Position numbers and translations under genes: made by a program
Notes under the pieces: generated by a model
Seen by the model: the letters and a program-made list of their open reading frames with translations, nothing else
The model's database searches: none
What the model was told of the DNA's origin: nothing
Shown here: piece by piece, positions 21,133 to 29,169 of the stretch
Layout of the letters: each line of letters opens with the position of its first letter
Position numbering within the stretch: position 1 is the stretch's first letter
IMG/VR virus record: IMGVR_UViG_3300017593_000392
Span: 1 to 30,090 of that record
Length of the DNA stretch: 30,090 nt
Reading direction: 5' to 3' (one strand)
Source: a virus

Positions 21133-22407
21133 ATGCCCGAAATCGTCCTAAAACCGGTCCAGCCGGATGAAGCGATCGCCTATTTTCGGCAAAAAGGCTA
21201 TCGGATCGGCTTCGATCACCGTGACGTTTGGCAACAGGAGCACCAGGCTGCGTTCACGGTCGCCAAGGCCATGCAGCTGGACCTGTTGGGCGATATCCGC
21301 GGGGCGGTCGACAAGGCATTGAAGGACGGCATCACATTCGCCGACTTCCAGCGCCAGCTCGGCCCGAAGCTGCAGGCGCGCGGCTGGTGGGGCAAGCAGG
21401 AGATGACGGATCCGGCCACCGGCGAGCGCAAGGCCGTCCAGCTGGGCAGCCCGCGGCGCATGGAGGTGATCTTCGATACCAACCTCGCTACGGCCTACAG
21501 CGAGGGGCAGTGGGAACGGATCCAGCGCAACAAGAGCTTGTTTCCCTTTCTGCGCTACGTGCGCTCGGGATCCGCGCACCCGCGCCTGTCGCACCTGGCG
21601 TACGCGGACCTGGTGCTGCCGGCGGACGATCCGTTCTGGCAACGACACATGCCCGTGCGGGAGTACGGCTGCAAATGCGGCGTGATCCAGCTCACCAGAC
21701 GCATGCTCGAGCGTGAAGGCCTCAAGGTCGGCAAGGCGCCGGCCGAGGTGCTGCGCCGGGTGGTGAACCAACGCACCGGCGAGGAGATGTGGGTGCCGCC
21801 AGGTGTGGATCCCGCATTCAACTATCCGCCAGGCGGGCGCCGCGCGAACCTCGGCCGGATGATGATGGACAAGGCCAACGCCGCCAGCGCCGCAACGGCC
21901 GCGCGCGTGCTCGCTGATGGCGTCGACGAGTGGATGCCGCAGGTGCGCGCCGAGATCGGCGAGTTCGTCGGCCGCTTCGCCGCGGGCGAGCGCGCCGAGA
22001 TCGGGAACCAGCGCAGCGTCGGCGTGCTTGGCTCGGCCGCGGTGGATGCGCTGGCCGCGGCGGGCAAGCCTGTGACGCGCGCCACGTTGACGGTGCACGC
22101 CCCGCAGCTCGAGCAGCTGCTCGCCACACCAGGGGAAGGGGCCGGCGCCGCGTCGGCGCCCGGTAGAGTGGCGCTCGTCTCGTCGCTACCGGATTTGCTC
22201 ACGCGCGTCGGCGAGCGCTGGCTCGACGCCGCCGGCCGGATGATCCTGCTGTGCAGCGCCGACGAGCCCGGCATGGTGGCGCGCGTGGTGGTGGATGTCG
22301 CCAAGGCCGGGAACGCGATAACCTCGCTGGACCTGGTCCGCGCGCAGGACTTCGACCGTCGCGGCCTGCGCCCGATCGGCAACACACCTTCCCCCAGTTC
22401 TCAGTAA
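21133..22407 (+). CDS. Mu gpF-like head morphogenesis protein with extra C-terminal domain
   Basis: The 424-residue protein has the Mu F core in its first half: a helical start (LKPVQPDEAIAYFRQKGYRI), FDTNLATAYSEGQWERI, the segment RYVRSGSAHPRLSHLAYADL followed by VLPADDPFWQRHMPVREYGC, and the CKC pair at about 179-182. It helps build the prohead and may be carried in the virion. From about 300 on there is an extra domain (LPDLLTRVGERWLDAAGRMI ... VVVDVAKAGNAITSLDLVRA) whose pattern resembles the nuclease-like PBECR domains known to be fused to phage head proteins. That second call is tentative. Confidence 0.85.
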   Translation: MPEIVLKPVQPDEAIAYFRQKGYRIGFDHRDVWQQEHQAAFTVAKAMQLDLLGDIRGAVDKALKDGITFADFQRQLGPKLQARGWWGKQEMTDPATGERKAVQLGSPRRMEVIFDTNLATAYSEGQWERIQRNKSLFPFLRYVRSGSAHPRLSHLAYADLVLPADDPFWQRHMPVREYGCKCGVIQLTRRMLEREGLKVGKAPAEVLRRVVNQRTGEEMWVPPGVDPAFNYPPGGRRANLGRMMMDKANAASAATAARVLADGVDEWMPQVRAEIGEFVGRFAAGERAEIGNQRSVGVLGSAAVDALAAAGKPVTRATLTVHAPQLEQLLATPGEGAGAASAPGRVALVSSLPDLLTRVGERWLDAAGRMILLCSADEPGMVARVVVDVAKAGNAITSLDLVRAQDFDRRGLRPIGNTPSPSSQ

Positions 22408-22416
22408 AGCGCTTTA
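22405..22416. promoter_or_regulatory. 12-bp palindrome, copy 2, before the protease gene
   Basis: The same TAAAGCGCTTTA as at 14286-14297, starting three bases before the end of the head morphogenesis gene. The next coding start, ATG 22454, is 43.5 bases from its centre, the same distance as for copy 1. A TTGACA hexamer at 22427 follows, but without a good -10 partner. It is a candidate late-gene activator site. Confidence 0.55.
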
Positions 22417-22453
22417 GTAGAGCGTATTGACATGGCCCGCGAGCATCGGGGTC

Positions 22454-23515
22454 ATGAAGAAAACCGCTCTTGCGCTGCTGGCCGTTGCACTGTCCGTGCA
22501 GGCTGCGGCCGACGTGCATCTGCTGCCGGCCGGCGAGTTCGTCGGGCGTGACGGCAGGCCCGGCGAGAACCTCACCTGGAAGCTCTCCGACGAGCAGGGT
22601 CGTGCGCTGGCCGCGCGCATGAGCGAGCGGCACCAGCGTGTGAAGTTCCAGCTCGACTATGAGCACCAGTCGATGCTGGCCGAGGAGAACGGTAAGCCCG
22701 CGCCGGCCTCGGGCTGGGCCACCACGTTCGAATGGCGCGACGGCGACGGCCTCTATGCCACTGGCGTTCAGTGGACGACGAACGCCAAGCAAATGATCGA
22801 GGCGCTCGAGTACCAGTACATCAGCCCGGTCATCGCCTACGACAAGAAGACCGGCGTCGTCACCGACGTGATCAACGCCGCGCTCGTCGGCATCCCCAAT
22901 CTCGACCTCAATCCCGTCGCCCAGGAGCGCGTGGCGCGGATGAACGCGAGCTTTTCCAGTTCCCCCACCAACCCGGAGCAATCCCCCATGAGTCCTATCC
23001 TGAAGGCGATGCTCGCCGCGCTCGGCCTGGCCGAAACCGCGACCGAGCAGGAAGCCACGTCCGCGATCGCCACCCTCAAGGCCAGCGCCGAGTCGGTGTC
23101 GGGCCTGAACACGCAGATCGCGACGCTGAAAGCCCAGAACCCCGACCCCACGAAGTGGGCACCGATCGAGACCGTCAACACGCTGAACACCGAGATCGCG
23201 CAGCTGCGCGCGAGCTCGGTCGAGCGCGAGGTCGATGCACTGATCGAGCAGGCCCGCGCCGACGGCAAGGTGGTCGCGGCCGTCGAGCCCGTGTGGCGCA
23301 ACCTGGGCAAGGTCAACGTGACGCAGCTCAAGCAGCTGATCGACGCGACGCCTGCCAACCCCGCGCTGGCCGGCAAGTCGCAGACCGAAGGCAAGCCGCC
23401 CGGCGGCGGCGGCGGTGGCGGCGGGCAAGGCGCCGCCTCCGAGGAAGAGCTGGCCGTCTGCAAGAACATGGGCATGACGCTGGAGCAACTCCGCGCCGGT
23501 GCCACCGCCGCCTGA
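22454..23515 (+). CDS. Mu gpI-like prohead protease with scaffold region
   Basis: The 353-residue product from ATG 22454 shows the gpI pattern: VHLLPAGEFVGRDGRP near residue 30, FQLDYEHQSMLAEENGKPAP, GWATTFEWRDGDGLYATGVQ, YQYISPVIAYDKKTGVVTDV and ALVGIPNL. This self-cleaving protease removes the scaffold during head maturation. The second half is a coiled, acidic scaffold with a glycine run near the end. The first 20 residues (KKTALALLAVALSVQAAA) resemble a signal peptide, unusual for a capsid protein. An alternative TTG start at 22427 is less likely. Confidence 0.88.
   Translation: MKKTALALLAVALSVQAAADVHLLPAGEFVGRDGRPGENLTWKLSDEQGRALAARMSERHQRVKFQLDYEHQSMLAEENGKPAPASGWATTFEWRDGDGLYATGVQWTTNAKQMIEALEYQYISPVIAYDKKTGVVTDVINAALVGIPNLDLNPVAQERVARMNASFSSSPTNPEQSPMSPILKAMLAALGLAETATEQEATSAIATLKASAESVSGLNTQIATLKAQNPDPTKWAPIETVNTLNTEIAQLRASSVEREVDALIEQARADGKVVAAVEPVWRNLGKVNVTQLKQLIDATPANPALAGKSQTEGKPPGGGGGGGGQGAASEEELAVCKNMGMTLEQLRAGATAA
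22988..23515 (+). CDS. internal in-frame scaffold start (Mu gpZ-like)
   Basis: ATG 22988, with GGAG about ten bases before it, begins MSPILKAMLAALGLAETATE in frame with the protease gene, directly after the protease domain. In Mu and many phages the scaffold is made from such an internal start so that it outnumbers the protease. The product would have about 175 residues and would be coiled coil with a flexible glycine-rich linker (23398-23427) and a C-terminal capsid-binding helix. Confidence 0.6.
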   Translation: MSPILKAMLAALGLAETATEQEATSAIATLKASAESVSGLNTQIATLKAQNPDPTKWAPIETVNTLNTEIAQLRASSVEREVDALIEQARADGKVVAAVEPVWRNLGKVNVTQLKQLIDATPANPALAGKSQTEGKPPGGGGGGGGQGAASEEELAVCKNMGMTLEQLRAGATAA

Positions 23516-23555
23516 CCGCCAGGCGCATCACCCAGTCAACCAGGAGCATCCACCA

Positions 23556-23969
23556 ATGACTGCACTCACTGCGGAGCGCGATACCCAGCGGCGCAACGGC
23601 GAAAAGAGCGCCGCGCCGGTCGCGGCCTCGACCAAGATCCTCGGCGGCAGCATCGTCTGCATGAATGCCGCGGGCTATGCCACCAAGGGCGCCACCGCGA
23701 CCACGCTCAAGTCCTTGGGCATGGCCGAAGCCACCGTGGACAACAGCGCGGGCGCGGCCGGCGACCAGACCGTGCCCTACCGGCGCGATGGCTGGTTCCG
23801 CTTCGCCAACAGCGCCTCGGCCGATGCCATCACGCTGGCCGATGTCAACGCGAACGCCTACATCGTCGATGACCAGACCGTCGCGAAGACCGACGGCACC
23901 TCCACCCGCAGCGTCGCCGGCGTGATCCGCGATGTCGACGCGCGCGGCGTGTGGATCTCCTTCCCCTGA
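23556..23969 (+). CDS. capsid decoration or cement protein
   Basis: The 137-residue product starts at ATG 23556 behind AGGAG. It contains VAASTKILGGSIVCMNAAGY, ATTLKSLGMAEATVDNSAGA and ITLADVNANAYIVDDQTVAK, a beta-rich layout that I recognise from small head proteins next to the major capsid gene of Mu-like phages. It probably stabilises the shell between scaffold and capsid genes. The family lacks a firm experimental name here, so decoration is inferred from position and fold pattern. Confidence 0.75.
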   Translation: MTALTAERDTQRRNGEKSAAPVAASTKILGGSIVCMNAAGYATKGATATTLKSLGMAEATVDNSAGAAGDQTVPYRRDGWFRFANSASADAITLADVNANAYIVDDQTVAKTDGTSTRSVAGVIRDVDARGVWISFP

Positions 23970-23994
23970 ACGCCCCTTCGCAGGAGCTTTTCCA

Positions 23995-24885
23995 ATGATC
24001 GTCAACAGCACCAATCTCACCATCCTGAACCGGGCGTTCAACTCCGCGTTCAAGGATGGTTTCCAGACCGTCACGCCGCAATGGGAGCGTGTGGCCACGC
24101 TCGTGACCTCGACCACCAGCGAGGAGAAATACACCTGGCTGGGCAAGACCTCCAAGTTCCGCGAGTGGGTCGGCGATCGCGTGATGCAGAACCTCAAGCT
24201 GCACGACTACTCGATCCGCAACAAGCGCTTCGAGAACACCGTGACGGTCGATCGCGACGACATCGACGACGACAAGTACGGTATCTACAACATGCCGATG
24301 AAAGAACTCGGCGAGTCCGCGGCGATCCACCCGGACGAGCTGGTCTTCAAGATGCTCGCCGCGGGCGACAGCACGAAGTGCTATGACGGCCAGTTCTTCT
24401 TCGACACCGACCACCCGGTCGGCCTGGACGGTGCGGTGCAGAGCGTGAGCAACCACGGGGGCGGCGCCGGCACGGCCTGGTATCTGCTCAACGTCGGCAA
24501 GCTGCTCAAGCCGATCATCTACCAGCGGCGTCGGCCCTACGCCTTCAACCCGCTCACCTCGCCCGACGATCCGAACGTGTTCTTCAAGAACGAGTTCGTC
24601 TACGGCGTGGACGGGCGCAACAACGTCGGCTTCGGTCTCTGGCACACCGGGTTCATGAGCAAGCAGACGCTGGACGAAGCCGGCTACGGCGCCGCTCGCA
24701 CGGCCATGTTCGGCTTCAAGTTCGACAACGGCAATCCCGTGAACCAGGGCGGCAAATTCCTGCTCGTGGTGCCGCCGAGCCTGGAAGCGCAAGCGCTCAA
24801 GGTGGTCACGGCCGAGCGCCTGGCCAACGGCGCCGACAACATCTATCGCAGCACCGCCGAGGTGTTCGTCTGCCCCTGGCTCTGA
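23995..24885 (+). CDS. Mu gpT-like major capsid protein
   Basis: The 296-residue protein matches the Mu gpT major head family. The start MIVNSTNLTILNRAFNSAFK and the segments TSTTSEEKYTWLGKTSKFRE, FENTVTVDRDDIDDDKYGIY, LVFKMLAAGDSTKCYDGQFF (followed by FDTDHPVG) and FLLVVPPSLEAQALKVVTAE are typical. It forms the icosahedral shell with an HK97-type fold. The ATG at 23995 has CAGGAG before it, 26 bases after the decoration gene. It is one of the most highly expressed virion genes expected. Confidence 0.95.
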   Translation: MIVNSTNLTILNRAFNSAFKDGFQTVTPQWERVATLVTSTTSEEKYTWLGKTSKFREWVGDRVMQNLKLHDYSIRNKRFENTVTVDRDDIDDDKYGIYNMPMKELGESAAIHPDELVFKMLAAGDSTKCYDGQFFFDTDHPVGLDGAVQSVSNHGGGAGTAWYLLNVGKLLKPIIYQRRRPYAFNPLTSPDDPNVFFKNEFVYGVDGRNNVGFGLWHTGFMSKQTLDEAGYGAARTAMFGFKFDNGNPVNQGGKFLLVVPPSLEAQALKVVTAERLANGADNIYRSTAEVFVCPWL

Positions 24886-24922
24886 TCGCCTTCGATCAGC
24901 TTCTGTCGCAACTGGAGAACCA

Positions 24923-25162
24923 ATGGCCACCGCCACCCCCAAAGCGTCGGCATCGCCGGCAAAGACCGTCAAGGGCCTGCGCATCGTCGCACGCGCCGAG
25001 AACTTCCGCCGCGCCGGGCGCGCCTTCGGCCGCGAGGCCGTCGAGATCCCGCTGTCCGAGCTGTCGGACAAGCAGGTCAAGGCGCTGCGCGACGAGCGTG
25101 AGCTTCTCGTCGTCGACTGCGAGATCGAGGCGCCGGCGCAAGCCGATGAGACCGCCGAATAA
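24923..25162 (+). CDS. Mu gp35-like small protein
   Basis: The 79-residue product begins behind GGAG and has a flexible start (MATATPKASASPAK) followed by a compact part: TVKGLRIVARAENFRRAGRA, AVEIPLSELSDKQVKALRDE and RELLVVDCEIEA. This matches the N-terminal domain of the HI1506/FluMu gp35 type that follows the capsid gene in Mu-like phages; its function is not known, perhaps in head completion. It is well separated from its downstream neighbour by 175 bases. Confidence 0.75.
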   Translation: MATATPKASASPAKTVKGLRIVARAENFRRAGRAFGREAVEIPLSELSDKQVKALRDERELLVVDCEIEAPAQADETAE

Positions 25163-25337
25163 CCCACCCCGGCGGCTTTGAAGGGCGCGCTTGCCCGTCG
25201 GCGCGCCTGGAGCCCTGCGACGGGCTACACCCGCGAACCTCTTGCAGGGGTCTGGATAGCGGGGAAGTCGGCCGTCAGACCCCTGCAGCTTCTTCCATGC
25301 CTCGCGCGCGGGGCATCGAAGAACCTCCCTCAAGCCC
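25163..25337. terminator. gap with a 12-bp stem, possible attenuator
   Basis: Arms at 25243-25254 and 25276-25287 (TGCAGGGGTCTG and its exact complement) enclose a 21-base loop. A partly T-rich stretch (GCTTCTTCC) follows on the plus strand, so weak termination after the head genes is possible. No gene fits here. The gap separates the head block from the tail block. Confidence 0.45.
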
Positions 25338-25844
25338 ATGACCTACATCACCGCCACCGCATTCCTCGAGCGCTTCGGCGCCCACGAGATCGCCCAGCGC
25401 GTCGACCGCGGCACGCCGCGCCGGGTCACGGCCGAGCTGCTCATTGCCGTGGCCGCCTCGGCGGATCTGTCGGGCTACCCCCCGGAGGCTGTGGCGGCCG
25501 CGGCGGTTGCATTGATCGTCGTTCAACGCGCGCTCAACGACGCGCGCGACACGATCGACAGCAACATCTCCCCGCGCTACCCGCTGCCGATCTCGCCCGT
25601 CCCTGCCGTGCTCGAGCGCACCGCCGGCGACTTGGCGCGGTACTACCTCTACGACGATCGCGTGACCGAGCCCGTCAAGGACCGCTACGACGACGCCATG
25701 AAGTACCTCGTGGCCGTGCGTGACGGCAAGGCGCAGCTGGGCGCGGACGGTGCCACCGGCGCGCAGCCGCCCAGCTCGGCCGGTGCGGAGCTGGTCAGCG
25801 GCGGACGGGTCTGGAACCGCGGTTCGGGGAACGCGTTCGTATGA
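25338..25844 (+). CDS. Mu gp36-like protein (DUF1320)
   Basis: The 168-residue protein matches the DUF1320 family, which sits between the head and tail genes of Mu-like phages. Recognisable segments are MTYITATAFLERFGAHEIAQ, ALIVVQRALNDARDTIDSNI, SPRYPLPISPVPAVLERTAG and DLARYYLYDD. The family is thought to act in head-to-tail joining as an adaptor. The C-terminal 45 residues are glycine-rich and flexible. It overlaps the next gene as ATGA. Confidence 0.85.
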   Translation: MTYITATAFLERFGAHEIAQRVDRGTPRRVTAELLIAVAASADLSGYPPEAVAAAAVALIVVQRALNDARDTIDSNISPRYPLPISPVPAVLERTAGDLARYYLYDDRVTEPVKDRYDDAMKYLVAVRDGKAQLGADGATGAQPPSSAGAELVSGGRVWNRGSGNAFV

Positions 25845-26449
25845 GCGTCGGCGTCGCCATCACCGTTACCGGCCTGGACAAGCCGCTGGGCGCGCTGCGC
25901 CGCATGGAGCAGCTCGGCGCCTCGCCGCGGCCGATCTGGGATGCCTTCGGCCAGTACGGCGAGAGCAGCACGCGCCTACGCTTCCAGCGTCAGGCCGGCC
26001 CGGACGGCGTCAAGTGGAAGCCCAGCCAACGCGTGCGGCAGCACGGCGGCCAGACGCTGATCCTGAAGCGCCGCCTCGAGCGCAGCATCACCTACCGCGC
26101 CAACAACCGCGGCACCCAGTGGGGCAGCAACGTGGCGTATGCGCGCATTCACCAGCTCGGCGGCAAGATCGTGCGGCTCGCGCACTCGAGCACCCTGCGG
26201 TTGCGCACCACCCGCTCCGGTGCGCTACTGCGCCAGCGCGACCACGCGAACCTCTCGGTGTTCGCCCGTGCCCACCACAAGCAGGCGGTGGAGCGGCGCT
26301 ACACGGTGGGCCCCTACACGATCACCATGCCCGCGCGGGCGTACCTTGGCGTCAACGCCCGCGACGTGCGCGAGCTGCGCGCACTCGGCGGCCAGGTGGT
26401 CGCCCAGGCGGTCGGGCCCGGCTCGAGCAGTTCCGGCGGAGGCGCCTGA
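25841..26449 (+). CDS. gpG-like virion morphogenesis / tail completion protein
   Basis: The 202-residue protein matches the phage virion morphogenesis (P2 gpS / Mu gpG-type) family. It begins MSVGVAITVTGLDKPLGALR, then PIWDAFGQYGESSTRLRFQR followed by GPDGVKWKPSQRV, RLERSITYRANNRGTQWGSN, VAYARIHQLGG, and near the end MPARAYLGVNARD. It is thought to finish the tail and to join it to the head. It overlaps both neighbours by 1-4 bases, so translation is coupled. The 20-residue C-terminus is a serine- and glycine-rich tail. Confidence 0.85.
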   Translation: MSVGVAITVTGLDKPLGALRRMEQLGASPRPIWDAFGQYGESSTRLRFQRQAGPDGVKWKPSQRVRQHGGQTLILKRRLERSITYRANNRGTQWGSNVAYARIHQLGGKIVRLAHSSTLRLRTTRSGALLRQRDHANLSVFARAHHKQAVERRYTVGPYTITMPARAYLGVNARDVRELRALGGQVVAQAVGPGSSSSGGGA

Positions 26450-27060
26450 TGCTGGCCCGCCAAGAGGACGCGCTGATCGCGGCGCTCAAGACGCATCGAG
26501 ACATCAAGGACCGGGTGCGCAACGTGAGCAGCCTGCCCGAAGTGCCGAGCGACGAGCTGATCGAGAAGTACCGCCTCGAGGCACCGGCGCTGTACGTCAT
26601 CCCCGGGCGCTTCGAGATCCGCGACGGCCTGCTGTATCCGCGTTTCAGCGTCGCTGCGGTGGCGTCCAACGTGGCCGGCCAGGCGCAGGGACGCAAGGGC
26701 GACGGGATCGACCTGGGCGTCGACCAACTGATGGTGCTGGCGCTGCGCGCGATCCACGAGCACCGCATCGCCGATTGCACCTGGCTGTGCACCGGCGGCG
26801 AGATGGTCGATGACGACTTGTTCTTTTCCTCGGGCCTCACGGCGATGGAAATCGTCTTCGAGGGCTCGGGCATGGATATGCCCGTCGATTGGAGTCAGGA
26901 CGAACTGAACGACTTCCTGCACTTCCATGCCGAGATCGACATCGAGCCGCACGAGAGCCAGGCCGAGCACCAGAAGTGGCTGCAGGAGCCACCCGATTTT
27001 TCAACCACCAGGCCCGACGCGGATCTGGACGTGCAACTTCCAGGAGCCGACACCCCATGA
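26449..27060 (+). CDS. Mu gp37-like protein (DUF1834), possible tail terminator
   Basis: The 203-residue product starts at ATG 26449 sharing a base with the previous stop, with GGAGG before it; the longer frame from 25720 is a shadow. It shows the family pattern MLARQEDALIAALKTHRDIK, YVIPGRFEIRDGLLYPRFSV, DGIDLGVDQLMVLALRAIHE and VFEGSGMDMPVDW. The DUF1834 family (Mu gp37) is probably the tail terminator that caps the tail tube. The C-terminal 40 residues are acidic. It overlaps the next gene as ATGA. Confidence 0.8.
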   Translation: MLARQEDALIAALKTHRDIKDRVRNVSSLPEVPSDELIEKYRLEAPALYVIPGRFEIRDGLLYPRFSVAAVASNVAGQAQGRKGDGIDLGVDQLMVLALRAIHEHRIADCTWLCTGGEMVDDDLFFSSGLTAMEIVFEGSGMDMPVDWSQDELNDFLHFHAEIDIEPHESQAEHQKWLQEPPDFSTTRPDADLDVQLPGADTP

Positions 27061-27275
27061 AGCGGATTTTTATCAAGCCCACGCTGCTCGTCATCGACGG
27101 CGAGACCCTGGTGCGCAAGGTGCGCAAGCCCGTCGGCGGCCATCTGGCGGCCGACGGCGAGGAAGTGAACCTCGACACCTATTGGCAGCGCCGCCTGAAC
27201 GACAAGGAAGTGGAGGTCGTGCCGCAGGCCACCAGTTCGGCCAGCCCAGCCACCACCGCGCGCGTCGCCAAGTAG
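27057..27275 (+). CDS. Mu gp38-like small protein (DUF2635)
   Basis: The 72-residue product (KRIFIKPTLLVIDGETLVRK then VRKPVGGHLAADGEEVN and YWQRRLNDKEVEV) matches the DUF2635 family that precedes the sheath gene in Mu-like phages. The pattern of a small beta-barrel followed by the YWxRRLxDxEV motif is the hallmark. Function is unknown, perhaps a tail accessory protein. Start and stop overlap with the neighbours are ATGA upstream and a 30-base gap downstream. Confidence 0.85.
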   Translation: MKRIFIKPTLLVIDGETLVRKVRKPVGGHLAADGEEVNLDTYWQRRLNDKEVEVVPQATSSASPATTARVAK

Positions 27276-27305
27276 TCCACCAGTCTCAACCCCAGCGGAG
27301 CCCTC

Positions 27306-28778
27306 ATGCCCGACAACATCACGTACAACACAATCCCGATCGACATCCGCACGCCCGGCCAGTACATCGAGATCGACAACTCGAAGGCGCTGCGCGGCCT
27401 GCCCGGCATGAACCGGCGCATGCTGTTCATTGGCAACAAGCTGGCCGCCGGCACCGCCGCGGCAGGCACGCTCAAGCGCATCAACGCCGGCAGCGAAGCC
27501 GCAGGCTACTTCGGCCGCGGCTCGGTGCTGCACGAGATGCTCGTGGCCGCGCGCAACGCCAACAAGACCAGCGACATCTGGGCGATCGGGCTGGACGATC
27601 TCGGCGCGGGCGTGGCGGCAACCTTCACCGCGACCGTGACGGGCCCGGCCACGGGCAGCGGCGTGATCCCCCTGTACGTCAACGGCCAGCGCCTGCAGAT
27701 CGGGGTGGTGGTGGGCGACACGGCCGCGACGATTGCCACGGCGATCGCCGCAGCCGTCACCGCCTACGCGAGCGGCCCGCTGACCGCCGCGGCTGCCGCA
27801 GCCGTGGCAACGCTCACCGCGCGCCACAAGGGCGTGTTCGGCAACGACATCGACGTGCGCGTGGGCTACTACCCCGACGACGTGCTTCCTGCCGGCGTGG
27901 CGGTGGCGATCGCGGCCGGTGTCGTGGGCGCGGGCAATCCCGACGTCGCCACCGCACTGGCCGCGCTCACGCAGGAGAGCTTCTATACGATCGTCACGCC
28001 GTACACCGACACGGCCAACCTGGTGAAGCTCGAGACCGAGCTGGCGGGCCGCTGGGGCGGCATGGACATGCGCACCGGCCATCTCTTCGGCGCGCTGCGC
28101 GGCACCCAGTCCGCCCTTGCCACGCTCGGCTCGGCGCGCAACAGCCCGCACGACTCCTTCATCGGTGTGAAGAGCTCGCCCACGCCGATCTACGTGTGGG
28201 CGGCGGTCTGGGCTTCCGTATGCGAGTTCAGCGGCGCGATCGACCCGGCGCGGCCGTTCCAGACGCTGGTGCTGCCCGGCGTGCTGCCGCCGGCGCAGGC
28301 CGACCAGTTCGCGCGCCCTGAACGCGACTTGCTGCTGCGAGACGGCATCAGCACCTTCCTGGTCGATCAGGGCGGGAACGTGCTAATCGAGCGCGTGGTG
28401 ACCTCCTACCAGACCAACGCCTTCGGCATCGAGGACGTGAGCTATCTCGATCTCGAGACGAAGTGGACGGTGGACTACATGCGCTTCGCGTTCCGTGCGC
28501 GCATCGGCCTGCGTTACCCGCGCCACAAGCTGGCCGACGACGGCACCAACTTCGAAGAAGGCCAGCCCATCGTCACGCCTTCCATGATCCGCAGCGAGCT
28601 GATCGACGTGGGACGCCAGCTCGAGATTGCGGGGATTCTCGAAGGCTTCTCGCAGTTCAAGGAAGAACTGCTGGTCGTGCGCAGCTTGCAAGACCGCAAT
28701 CGCGTGAACAGCATCCTGCCGCCCGACGTCGTCAACCAGTTCCGCGTCTTCGCCGCTGCAGTGCAGTTCATTCTTTAA
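27306..28778 (+). CDS. Mu gpL-like tail sheath protein
   Basis: The 490-residue protein is the contractile sheath. The start (NTIPIDIRTPGQYIEIDNSK) and segments RRMLFIGNKLAAGTAAAG, VAVAIAAGVVGAGNPDVATA, LFGALRGTQSALATLGSARN and, near the C-terminus, NAFGIEDVSYLDLETKWTVD followed by MRFAFRARIGLRYPRHKLAD fit the sheath family. A contractile tail makes the phage a myovirus. The central part contains an alanine-rich insertion (about 100-160), a domain that varies between sheaths. A ribosome-binding site GCGGAG lies just before 27306. Confidence 0.93.
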   Translation: MPDNITYNTIPIDIRTPGQYIEIDNSKALRGLPGMNRRMLFIGNKLAAGTAAAGTLKRINAGSEAAGYFGRGSVLHEMLVAARNANKTSDIWAIGLDDLGAGVAATFTATVTGPATGSGVIPLYVNGQRLQIGVVVGDTAATIATAIAAAVTAYASGPLTAAAAAAVATLTARHKGVFGNDIDVRVGYYPDDVLPAGVAVAIAAGVVGAGNPDVATALAALTQESFYTIVTPYTDTANLVKLETELAGRWGGMDMRTGHLFGALRGTQSALATLGSARNSPHDSFIGVKSSPTPIYVWAAVWASVCEFSGAIDPARPFQTLVLPGVLPPAQADQFARPERDLLLRDGISTFLVDQGGNVLIERVVTSYQTNAFGIEDVSYLDLETKWTVDYMRFAFRARIGLRYPRHKLADDGTNFEEGQPIVTPSMIRSELIDVGRQLEIAGILEGFSQFKEELLVVRSLQDRNRVNSILPPDVVNQFRVFAAAVQFIL

Positions 28779-28796
28779 TCTCGGGAGCACCTACAC

Positions 28797-29147
28797 ATGC
28801 CATCCGTCACCGGACGAGTTTTCATCAGCCTGAACGGCCAGCGCATCCGCAGCCGCGCCGGTGCCACGCTCGACACGGGCGGCCTCACGCGCACCGCCGC
28901 AATGTCCGACGCCGGCGTCGACGGCTTCAGCGCCACCAACGCCGTCCCGCAGGTCGACTGCGAGATCAACCACACCGTATCGACCCGTCTCGAGGATCTG
29001 CACGCGATCGAGGACGGCGTGCTCACCTTCGAGACCGACACCGGCCGGATCTACACGATCACCGGCGCCACGTCGACCACGCCGCCGAAGCTCTCGAACG
29101 GCGTGGTCACGCTGCAGTACCAGGGCCGGGAGTGCATCGAGGGCTGA
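28797..29147 (+). CDS. Mu gpM-like tail tube protein
   Basis: The 116-residue protein matches the tail tube family of Mu (gpM). It has PSVTGRVFISLNGQRIRSRA then GATLDTGG, VDGFSATNAVPQVDCEINHT and LTFETDTGRIYTITGATST. It forms the inner tube within the sheath. GGGAG precedes the ATG at 28797, 18 bases after the sheath stop. It is followed by a terminator-like hairpin, consistent with sheath and tube being needed in large amounts. Confidence 0.9.
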   Translation: MPSVTGRVFISLNGQRIRSRAGATLDTGGLTRTAAMSDAGVDGFSATNAVPQVDCEINHTVSTRLEDLHAIEDGVLTFETDTGRIYTITGATSTTPPKLSNGVVTLQYQGRECIEG

Positions 29148-29169
29148 TGTCCCGCTGACCTGTTCGCGT

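Noticed and set aside
22427-22453. TTG start for the protease gene and TTGACA as promoter
   Set aside because: The start lies within a TTGACA hexamer without ribosome-binding site, and no -10 box stands at the proper distance.
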